A DNA stretch of 8,296 nt from the NCBI GenBank assembly GCA_023139655.1, contig JAGLNE010000081.1:1-8296 (forward strand), in the 5' to 3' direction. Each line of letters starts with the position of its first letter. Within the stretch, counting starts at the first letter, position 1. A program made the position numbers and the translations under genes. Below, one piece after another: positions 1-4,383 of the stretch. Source of the stretch: Candidatus Parcubacteria bacterium (GTDB lineage: Bacteria; Patescibacteriota; Patescibacteriia; Patescibacteriales; UBA12075). The notes beneath the pieces were generated by a model. That model worked only from the letters and a program-made list of their open reading frames with translations. It had not been told where the DNA came from and ran no database searches.

Positions 1-1
1 G

Positions 2-406
2 GATAATATTTTGAAATTGAGCAAAGATGATTTATTAGAAATAGAAGATTTTGGGCCGATTGTGGCTGGGAGTGTGTATGATTGGTTTCATAGCAAGAAG
101 AATATTGAGCTTTTAAATAAATTAGAGCAGGCAGGGGTGGTTATTGATGTTTCACATCTTAAGGTTAGTGAAAAAAAATCAGCTTTAAGCGGGAAAACCA
201 TAGTGTTAACCGGAAGTTTAACAAGTTTGACAAGGGAGCAGGCAAAGGCTAAAATAAGAGAGTTGGGCGGTAAAGTTAGCTCATCAGTAAGCAAAAATAC
301 GGGCATGGTTGTAGTCGGCTCTGATCCAGGGTCGAAATTAGAAAAGGCGAGGGAGTATAATATTAAAGTTATAAGCGAAGAAAAATTTTTAAAAATAGTA
401 AAATAA
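2..406 (+). CDS. ligA: NAD-dependent DNA ligase LigA, C-terminal part (5' end outside window)
   Basis: The reading frame is open to the left edge, so only about the last 134 residues are present; the TTG at 11 is internal, not a start. The first ~30 residues (LLEIEDFGPIVAGSVYDWF) match the last helix-hairpin-helix of LigA. About residues 60-134 form a BRCT domain, seen in LSGKTIVLTGSL, the REQAKAKIRELGGKV helix with its GG, and the closing VISEEKFLKIV. This HhH-BRCT order at a C-terminus is typical of bacterial LigA, which seals nicks using NAD+ during replication and repair. The catalytic adenylation domain and zinc finger lie upstream and cannot be checked. A stand-alone BRCT protein is possible but unlikely given the HhH segment. 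gatC follows 26 nt downstream on the same strand. Confidence 0.93.
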   Translation, partial: DNILKLSKDDLLEIEDFGPIVAGSVYDWFHSKKNIELLNKLEQAGVVIDVSHLKVSEKKSALSGKTIVLTGSLTSLTREQAKAKIRELGGKVSSSVSKNTGMVVVGSDPGSKLEKAREYNIKVISEEKFLKIVK

Positions 407-432
407 TTATCTGTTTTCTATTTTCTGAAAAT

Positions 433-726
433 ATGAAATTAAGTAATAAGGAGATAAAACATATTGCCAACTTGGCTAGGCTTGAGCTAACTGAAAAAGA
501 ATTAGACAAATACGGCAAGCAATTGTCTGATGTTTTGGGCTATATTGACCAATTGCAGGGGGTGGACACTATAGGTGTAGAGCCAACAGCGCAAGTGACA
601 GGATTGACCAACGTATTTAATGAAGACAAAGTATGTGCTTGGGATAAGAATGAAGTAAGCGAGGCGCTAAAACAAGCCCCTGATATTGAAAAAAATCAGG
701 TTAAAGTAAAAAGAGTACTTGAATAA
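433..726 (+). CDS. gatC: Aspartyl/glutamyl-tRNA amidotransferase subunit C
   Basis: This is a 97-residue protein of normal GatC length. It starts with the family pattern KEIKHIANLARLELTEKEL, followed by LSDVLGYIDQLQGVDTIGVEPTAQVTGLTNVFNEDKV, which corresponds to the conserved 'L..VDT.GVEPT......N..R.D' belt of GatC. GatC wraps around GatA and GatB and stabilises the heterotrimer that converts Glu-tRNA(Gln) (and Asp-tRNA(Asn)) to the amidated forms in the cytoplasm. The ATG at 433 is the first in frame that gives the conserved N-terminus; no Shine-Dalgarno sequence is visible ahead of it. It is followed by gatA after a 91-nt gap holding an inverted repeat. Confidence 0.96.
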   Translation: MKLSNKEIKHIANLARLELTEKELDKYGKQLSDVLGYIDQLQGVDTIGVEPTAQVTGLTNVFNEDKVCAWDKNEVSEALKQAPDIEKNQVKVKRVLE

Positions 727-809
727 AATCATATAAATCTTATAAATCCCTGCTAGAATAGTATTTTGCCCTTCAATGTAATTCAGGACAGGCAGGGATC
801 GATATGATT
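727..809 (+). repeat. Imperfect inverted-repeat element in the gatC-gatA gap
   Basis: Two pairs of exact 8-bp inverted arms are nested here: AATCATAT (727-734) with ATATGATT (802-809), and ATCCCTGC (746-753) with GCAGGGAT (792-799). They bracket a spacer of about 38 nt. The right arm also contains GGACAGGC (786-793), an octamer that recurs inside the palindromic insertion of gatA at 1891-1898. There is no T-tract after the hairpin, so it does not look like an intrinsic terminator. It may be a dispersed small repeat or a structured leader of gatA. That it is mobile is an inference. Confidence 0.55.
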
Positions 810-817
810 AATAAGAT

Positions 818-2377
818 ATGGGATTAAACAGTCTAACAATAAAAGAAGCCAGTAAAAAGCTCAAGAAAGGTGAAATTACCTCGGTCGAGTTGACTAAGGC
901 TTGCCTAAAAAGGATCAAGGATGTTGATGGTAAGGTCAAAGCTTTATTGACAGTTTGTGAAGATGAGGCGCTTAATGAAGCAGAAATGGCGGATAAGCAA
1001 AGAAAAAAAGGTAAAAAGGGAGATTTGCTGGGGATTCCTTATATTGCAAAAGACAACATAATGACTAAAGAAGTAAGAACCACGGCTGCTTCCAAAATTT
1101 TGGACAACTACATCGCGCCTTATGACGCGACCATAATAAAAAAGCTTAAAAAAGCCGGGGCTGTGCTTTTGGGCAAAGCCAATTTGGACGAATTTGCCCA
1201 TGGCGCCAGTACGGAAAATTCAGCCTACGGCACTACTCACAATCCTTGGGATCTAACACGGGTTCCTGGCGGTTCTTCCGGCGGGTCAGCGGCCGCGGTT
1301 GCCTCTGATATGTGCGTGTTTGCTTTGGGTACGGACACGGGCGGTTCTATCCGCCATCCAGCCAGCTTTTGTGGCGTGGTTGGCACTAAGCCTACTTATG
1401 GCCGAGCTTCACGTTTTGGTTTGATTGCTATGACCAGCTCCACTGATGTGCCGGGCCCGATCACAAAAACAGTTGAAGACACTGCTATTGTTTTAAAGAC
1501 TATTGCCGGGCAAGACAGAAATGACGCTACTACTCCGGATAAAGCAGTGCCGGATTATTTAGGCAGCTTTAAGAAATCGTTAAAAGGGCAAAAGATCGGT
1601 ATCCCGCGAGAATTTTTTAGCAAAGGGCTTGATAAAAATGTTAAGGAAACAGTTGAGGAAGCAATTGAAAAAATAAAAGATCTGGGCGCGGAAATTATTA
1701 ATATATCTCTGCCGCACACCAAGTACGGCGTCGCGGTTTATTATATTATTACTCCTTCGGAAATTAGCTCCAATTTGGCCCGTTTTGACGGAATCCGTTA
1801 TGGCCACAGCGCTTCTACTACCTCACCCTCCACCTTCGCCAAGGCTTCGGCGGACAAGCCGGCCCCTCTCCTTCCCCTCGGCCTGGCTCGGGACAGGCGA
1901 AAGGAGAGGGGAGAAAAAGATGAAGTAAAAACTTTAATGGATGTTTACATGAAGAGCCGGGGTGAAGGTTTTGGGCCGGAAGCTAAGCGGCGTATTATGC
2001 TTGGCACTTACGCCTTGTCTGCCGGTTATTTTGACGCTTATTATTTGCAGGCGCAAAAAGTCCGCACTATTATTATAGAAGAGTTTGACGAGGTTTTAAG
2101 CCAGGTTGATTGTATTCTTACCCCGACTACTTCAACCATTGCTTTTAAGATCGGTGAACAAATAGATGATCCGCTAGCCATGTATTTGGAAGATATTTTT
2201 GTTACCGGCGCGTCGCTTGCCGGTTTGCCGGCTATATCAATTCCGGCCGGCTTTGCTAAGGGTATGCCGGTTGGGCTCCAGCTGATTGGCCAGCGTTTTG
2301 GTGAACAGACGATTTTTAACGTGGCAAATACTTACGAGCAAGCTACTTCTTGGCATACTAAAAAACCTAAACTTTAA
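818..2377 (+). CDS. gatA: Glutamyl-tRNA(Gln) amidotransferase subunit A with in-frame insertion
   Basis: This is an amidase-signature enzyme that releases ammonia from glutamine for transfer to Glu-tRNA(Gln) (or Asp-tRNA(Asn)) on GatB. The whole catalytic triad is visible: K78 in IAKDN, cis-Ser S153 in GGSSGG (151-156) and nucleophile S177 in DTGGSIR. The C-terminal PVGLQLIG and the end EQATSWHTKKPKL are typical of GatA. Length is 519 residues against roughly 485 for the family. The excess is a Pro/Ala/Arg-rich block at about residues 333-366, between RYGH and EVKTLMDVYMKSRGEGFG, where ordinary GatA has a short loop. Removing it restores normal length and alignment, and the frame is kept. The start ATG at 818 gives the expected N-terminus (LTIKEASKKLKKGEITSVEL). 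It is followed 5 nt later by the DsbA-like gene. Confidence 0.97.
   Translation: MGLNSLTIKEASKKLKKGEITSVELTKACLKRIKDVDGKVKALLTVCEDEALNEAEMADKQRKKGKKGDLLGIPYIAKDNIMTKEVRTTAASKILDNYIAPYDATIIKKLKKAGAVLLGKANLDEFAHGASTENSAYGTTHNPWDLTRVPGGSSGGSAAAVASDMCVFALGTDTGGSIRHPASFCGVVGTKPTYGRASRFGLIAMTSSTDVPGPITKTVEDTAIVLKTIAGQDRNDATTPDKAVPDYLGSFKKSLKGQKIGIPREFFSKGLDKNVKETVEEAIEKIKDLGAEIINISLPHTKYGVAVYYIITPSEISSNLARFDGIRYGHSASTTSPSTFAKASADKPAPLLPLGLARDRRKERGEKDEVKTLMDVYMKSRGEGFGPEAKRRIMLGTYALSAGYFDAYYLQAQKVRTIIIEEFDEVLSQVDCILTPTTSTIAFKIGEQIDDPLAMYLEDIFVTGASLAGLPAISIPAGFAKGMPVGLQLIGQRFGEQTIFNVANTYEQATSWHTKKPKL
1814..1915 (+). repeat. GC-rich palindromic element inserted in frame within gatA
   Basis: This block of about 102 nt (about 34 codons) encodes the extra GatA residues, including TFAKASADKP and LLPLGLARDRR. 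It is built of inverted repeats: a perfect 11-bp pair CCCCTCTCCTT (1863-1873) / AAGGAGAGGGG (1901-1911) enclosing GCCTG (1881-1885) / CAGGC (1894-1898), preceded by GGCTT (1843-1847) / AAGCC (1856-1860). It is visibly richer in GC than the flanking codons. The borders are estimated from where GatA similarity stops and resumes, so they may be off by a few codons. The arrangement resembles the Rickettsia palindromic elements that insert into coding genes. I recall similar FAKASADK peptides in other CPR proteins, but this is unverified. Confidence 0.75.
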
Positions 2378-2382
2378 TAAAT

Positions 2383-3162
2383 ATGAGTCATCACATTGGG
2401 ATTAAACTAAGTATAACCATAATAATAATCATGTTATTTGCCGCCGGCAGCTATTTTTGGCTTAAAGGTGATTTTGGCGTTATTAAGTTTCCCCGTAGTG
2501 CCAAAACCAATATTGAGCAAGAAGCAAGTAATAAACCAATTAGGCCGCCGGAGCTAAGTGATAAAATTATCGAGCAGGCTAAATCAATTGCCATTCAACC
2601 GGTTCAAGCAATTGGCGAGCTTGACCATTATCAGGGTGATTTAGAAGCACCAATCCAAATAATTATTTATGATGATTTTGAATGCAATTACTGCGCTCGG
2701 TTTACTGGCGTGCTGGAACAGGTCAAGGACGAGTTTCGCGACCAGCTTGTGATCGCGGTCCGGCATTTTCCTTTACGCTCCAACACTTATTCATATCAAG
2801 CGGCTTTGGCAACGGAATGCGCGGCTGAGCAGGATAAATTTTGGGAAATGCATGACACATTGTTTGCGAGCCAGGACAAGGGTTTTAATACAGAGGTATT
2901 TAAAGAGATCGCTTTAGAATTAGGGTTGGGTGAGGCACAATTTAATAATTGTCTGGACAGCGAAGAATATAAAGATAAAATTCAAACACAGATAGATGGG
3001 GGAAAGAGCTGCGGCGTTACCGGTACTCCGGGTATTTTTGTAAACGCCGAGCCCCACGCCGGCGCGGTTCCGTTTGAGGATTTTACAGATAGCCAGGAAA
3101 GAGAAAGGGAGGGGATGAGGAGTATTATAAATAGGCATTTAGAGGAGATTAAAAACAATTAA
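2383..3162 (+). CDS. Membrane-anchored DsbA-like thiol:disulfide oxidoreductase
   Basis: This is a 259-residue protein. A hydrophobic segment at about residues 8-27 (ITIIIIMLFAAGSYFWL) with little after it that looks like a signal-peptidase site suggests an uncleaved N-terminal anchor, placing the catalytic domain outside the membrane. From about residue 78 there is a thioredoxin fold of the DsbA/Thioredoxin_4 type. Its CxxC site is C101-N-Y-C104 in DDFECNYCARF. An inserted helical domain with WEMHDTLF and FNNCL follows, then the cis-proline loop GVTGTPGIFVN (P216). Further cysteines are C146, C190 and C210. The family forms or shuffles disulfides in exported proteins. No partner such as DsbB or VKOR is in the window. 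The start is ATG 2383, 5 nt after gatA, so it is probably co-transcribed with gatCA; no Shine-Dalgarno sequence is seen. Confidence 0.9.
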   Translation: MSHHIGIKLSITIIIIMLFAAGSYFWLKGDFGVIKFPRSAKTNIEQEASNKPIRPPELSDKIIEQAKSIAIQPVQAIGELDHYQGDLEAPIQIIIYDDFECNYCARFTGVLEQVKDEFRDQLVIAVRHFPLRSNTYSYQAALATECAAEQDKFWEMHDTLFASQDKGFNTEVFKEIALELGLGEAQFNNCLDSEEYKDKIQTQIDGGKSCGVTGTPGIFVNAEPHAGAVPFEDFTDSQEREREGMRSIINRHLEEIKNN

Positions 3163-3172
3163 ATAATAAACA

Positions 3173-3261
3173 GGTAGGGTGGCCGAGCGGTTTAAGGCGC
3201 ATGCTTGGAAAGCATGTGTATGTTGAAAAGCGTACCGTGGGTTCAAATCCCACCCCTACCG
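3173..3261 (+). tRNA. tRNA-Ser (anticodon GGA)
   Basis: The cloverleaf folds by eye. The acceptor stem is GGTAGGG (3173-3179) with CCCTACC (3254-3260). The D arm contains GAGCGGTTTAAGGC. The anticodon stem is CATGC/GCATG around loop TTGGAAA, with anticodon GGA at 3207-3209. A long variable arm (about 3217-3235) marks a class II tRNA, and the T arm is GTGGG-TTCAAAT-CCCAC. The long variable arm and GGA anticodon give tRNA-Ser reading UCC and UCU. The discriminator is G3261. CCA is not encoded (GCTG follows), so it must be added after transcription. It lies 10 nt after the DsbA-like gene and just before a terminator. Confidence 0.97.
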
Positions 3262-3267
3262 CTGATA

Positions 3268-3300
3268 AAAATAACCCCAAAATTTGGGGTTATTTTTTTT
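3268..3300 (+). terminator. Intrinsic terminator after tRNA-Ser
   Basis: The arms AAAATAACCCC (3268-3278) and GGGGTTATTTT (3286-3296) pair perfectly. Inner AAA/TTT can extend the stem, and the U-run continues to 3300. This would end the gatC-gatA-dsbA-tRNA transcript. The opposite strand has a shorter T-rich tail (GGTTATTTTTAT), so it may also stop the toxin-antitoxin transcript arriving from the right. Confidence 0.9.
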
Positions 3301-3317
3301 ATATTATATTGGTTTAC

Positions 3318-3593
3318 CTAAAAATTTTTATAAACTTCTTTCCGGTGTTTGATGCGTAAAATCAGAAATATAATAATTTTTCCACTATTATCAATATCAA
3401 AAATAGCTCTGTAGTCTCCAATTCTAAATCGGTAAGCTTCTTGTTTGTTATTTATTAGTTTTTTCGCGCGACTTAATGGATTGTCGGATTCAATAAAGGA
3501 GTCTAATTTATCTAAAATTCTATTTGCTATTTTTTTGTTAAGATGAGCTAAATCTTTTTTTGCTTTTAATGTATAAAATAGTTTGTATTTCAT
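3318..3593 (-). CDS. RelE/ParE-family toxin of a type II toxin-antitoxin pair
   Basis: This is a 91-residue basic protein with the compact RelE fold pattern. An N-terminal strand (KYKLFYTLKAKKDL) is followed by helices (LAHLNKKIANRILDKLDSF), then the YRFRIGDYRAIFDID strand pair and the C-terminal ILRIKHRKEVYKNF. Residues that could serve the RelE-type ribosome-dependent mRNA cleavage are R55, R57, R62, R80, H83, R84 and Y88. The motifs RIGDYRAIF and HRKEVY favour RelE-like RNases over ParE gyrase poisons, though this cannot be settled by eye. It begins 3 nt after the antitoxin stop, so translation is probably coupled. The ORF ends near the tRNA-Ser terminator. Nothing suggests truncation. Confidence 0.9.
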   Translation of the reverse strand: MKYKLFYTLKAKKDLAHLNKKIANRILDKLDSFIESDNPLSRAKKLINNKQEAYRFRIGDYRAIFDIDNSGKIIIFLILRIKHRKEVYKNF

Positions 3594-3596
3594 ATA

Positions 3597-3845
3597 CTAA
3601 AGCTTTAAATCACGGCGGATTTGTTCAGCTGTATATAATCTTCCTTTTTTTACGTCTTCTCTGGCTTCTTCGATTTCCCGGGTTAATTTTTCAACAATAG
3701 CATCCTTTTTGCTCAATGGCTCAACTTTGAAAATTGGCTCGTTGCGGTTTAAGATTATGTAGCGTAAATTATTTTTTTTCGCTTTGGCATGAAGCGTTGC
3801 CATGTTTTGGCGAAATTCCCTAACGCCGATAAGCTTGGTAGTCAT
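3597..3845 (-). CDS. Phd/YefM-family antitoxin
   Basis: This is an 82-residue protein whose N-terminus (about 4-45: KLIGVREFRQNMATLHAKAK...YIILNRNEPIFKVEPL) has the Phd/YefM layout. That domain dimerises and binds the operator DNA. The charged C-terminal half (VEKLTREIEEAREDVKKGRLYTAEQI) would be the flexible part that wraps round and neutralises the toxin. It precedes the RelE-like toxin by 3 nt, the usual antitoxin-first order. The ATG at 3845 lies about 24 nt below a predicted transcription start. A palindromic operator directly upstream implies autorepression. Confidence 0.88.
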   Translation of the reverse strand: MTTKLIGVREFRQNMATLHAKAKKNNLRYIILNRNEPIFKVEPLSKKDAIVEKLTREIEEAREDVKKGRLYTAEQIRRDLKL

Positions 3846-3856
3846 ATATTTTTGTT

Positions 3857-3893
3857 AATATTTATGTGTACCTTAAGTGTACACAAATATATT
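3857..3893 (-). promoter_or_regulatory. Palindromic operator of the toxin-antitoxin operon
   Basis: The perfect inner arms TGTGTAC (3865-3871) and GTACACA (3879-3885) flank a 7-nt centre. The symmetry extends to 15-nt arms with 13 of 15 matches. Inside are two TGTAC-type boxes, TGTACC at 3867-3872 and TGTACA at 3878-3883, with centres 11 bp apart. The E. coli YefM-YoeB operator is known for TGTACA cores about one helical turn apart. Binding by this Phd/YefM-like antitoxin is therefore inferred. Confidence 0.75.
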
Positions 3894-3904
3894 TTTTATG
3901 TCAA
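3876..3904 (-). promoter_or_regulatory. Promoter of the toxin-antitoxin operon
   Basis: On the - strand there is a consensus -35 TTGACA (3904-3899), a 17-nt spacer, and a -10 TACACT (3881-3876; 4 of 6 to TATAAT). Transcription would start near 3869, leaving a leader of about 24 nt before the antitoxin ATG. The -10 sits within the palindromic operator, so repressor binding would block polymerase. This is a sequence match only. Confidence 0.75.
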
Positions 3905-3915
3905 GACGCTGACTA

Positions 3916-3945
3916 TTGCTTTGCCTAAGGTAAATATTGTATAAT
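3916..3945 (+). promoter_or_regulatory. Candidate promoter reading toward the AbrB-like gene
   Basis: A perfect -10 TATAAT lies at 3940-3945, with a weak -35 TTGCTT at 3916-3921 (18-nt spacer). A start near 3952 would give a leader of roughly 245 nt carrying all the inverted repeats up to the AbrB-like gene. It would be divergent from the toxin-antitoxin promoter. The -35 is poor, so the call rests mainly on the -10. Confidence 0.45.
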
Positions 3946-3967
3946 GTATATAGATAGCAGTAACAAT

Positions 3968-3994
3968 AAATTACGTTTTTATGCGTAATTTTTT
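3968..3994 (+). other. Small hairpin with T-run, attenuator-like
   Basis: The arms AAATTACG (3968-3975) and CGTAATTT (3984-3991) enclose an 8-nt loop, and the T-run begins in the right arm and continues to 3994, followed by more T-rich sequence. It lies about 15 nt after the predicted + strand start, so it could terminate or attenuate the leader early. The stem has only two G-C pairs, so strength as a terminator is doubtful. Confidence 0.4.
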
Positions 3995-4010
3995 ATTTTA
4001 ATAACTCATG

Positions 4011-4150
4011 TTACGCGCTTATCGCGTAAACGAAACTATAATTAATGTTATTTAAACAAAAACAAGGATAAGAACAAGTTTTATCTTAGTGTTTTTGTTT
4101 AAATAACATTAATTATAGTTTCTACTAAGGTAAAAACGCTTAGCGCGTAA
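4011..4150 (+). repeat. GCGTAA inverted repeats flanking the long hairpin
   Basis: TTACGCG (4011-4017) and CGCGTAA (4023-4029) form a local hairpin. TTACGCGCT (4011-4019) is also the exact inverse of AGCGCGTAA (4142-4150), so the same left arm could instead pair across the 33-bp hairpin. Together with 3983-3988, the hexamer GCGTAA occurs three times in about 170 bp. These may be protein sites or alternative RNA folds. No function is demonstrated. Confidence 0.55.
4032..4122 (+). repeat. Perfect 33-bp inverted repeat (long hairpin)
   Basis: The left arm (4032-4064, beginning GAAACTATAATTAATG) is the exact reverse complement of the right arm (4090-4122, ending CATTAATTATAGTTTC). The 25-nt centre adds a further short stem (4065-4071 with 4081-4087, one G-T pair and a 2-nt bulge), so about 40 pairs could form with a loop of under 10 nt. 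There is no reading frame inside. It lacks the GC-rich stem plus U-tract of a terminator and shows no obvious target-site duplication. Possible readings are a MITE-like remnant, a cruciform site or an RNase III-type RNA hairpin. Confidence 0.9.
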
Positions 4151-4159
4151 GGTGATTAT

Positions 4160-4185
4160 TAATTACAGAGTTAACTCTGTAATTA
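4160..4185 (+). promoter_or_regulatory. Perfect 26-bp palindrome at the start of the AbrB-like gene
   Basis: The half-site TAATTACAGAGTT (4160-4172) is followed at once by its exact reverse complement (4173-4185). It ends on the A of an in-frame ATG (4185) and 11 nt before the preferred start at 4197. A symmetric site of this length immediately before a small DNA-binding protein gene suggests an operator for autoregulation. As RNA it would fold over the translation start. Confidence 0.7.
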
Positions 4186-4196
4186 TGTTTTTCTTT

Positions 4197-4382
4197 ATGG
4201 GAAGATTAAGCTTAGAAAAAAGAAATATTCGCAGATTAGTTAAAGTTGGCGGCGGTAAGACTTATAGTATCACCTTACCGATTGAGGCGATACGCAAATT
4301 TAATTGGCAGAAAAGGCAAAAGTTAGTTGTTGACATTGATAACAGGCGAAAACGGTTAATTATCAGGGATTGGAAGAAGTAG
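4197..4382 (+). CDS. AbrB/SpoVT/MazE-like DNA-binding regulator
   Basis: With the ATG at 4197 the product is 61 residues. About residues 12-58 carry the swapped-hairpin AbrB pattern RRLVKVGGGKTYSITLPIEAIRKFNW...QKLVVDIDNRRKRLIIRDW, in which 'G.....ITLP' is the typical turn and strand. Such proteins bind DNA as dimers through N-terminal beta hairpins. The frame is also open from GTG 4152 and ATG 4185, but those starts would translate through the 26-bp palindrome and add nothing conserved, so 4197 is preferred; no Shine-Dalgarno sequence decides it. No MazF-like toxin follows. Instead a glycosyltransferase gene begins 1 nt after the stop, so a transcriptional regulator of this operon is more likely than an antitoxin. 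Confidence 0.8.
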   Translation: MGRLSLEKRNIRRLVKVGGGKTYSITLPIEAIRKFNWQKRQKLVVDIDNRRKRLIIRDWKK

Positions 4383-4383
4383 T

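Noticed and set aside
88..306. 72-residue open frame on the - strand within ligA
   Set aside because: It lies opposite the well-supported BRCT coding frame and has no recognisable motif; it is a shadow frame.
944..1201. 85-residue - strand open frame in gatA, and a similar one at 1580-1807
   Set aside because: Both lie opposite strongly conserved GatA sequence and show no family pattern.
2815..3020. Extra cysteines (C146, C190, C210) in the DsbA-like protein as a novel redox feature
   Set aside because: As I recall, cysteines in the 'EC..EQ.KFWE' and 'FN.CL' contexts are common in this thioredoxin-like family, so they are not clearly unusual.
3921..3945. TTGCCT at 3921-3926 as the -35 for the TATAAT at 3940
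   Set aside because: The spacer would be 13 nt, too short for a sigma-70-type promoter; TTGCTT at 3916 with 18 nt is less bad.
4032..4122. Long hairpin considered as an intrinsic terminator or as transposon ends
   Set aside because: There is no U-tract or GC-rich stem for a terminator, no transposase frame, and no visible target duplication. It is kept as an unexplained repeat.
4152..4196. GTG start at 4152 giving a 76-residue AbrB-like protein
   Set aside because: The extra residues come from the palindrome and fit no conserved N-terminus; ATG 4197 is more natural. It cannot be fully excluded.
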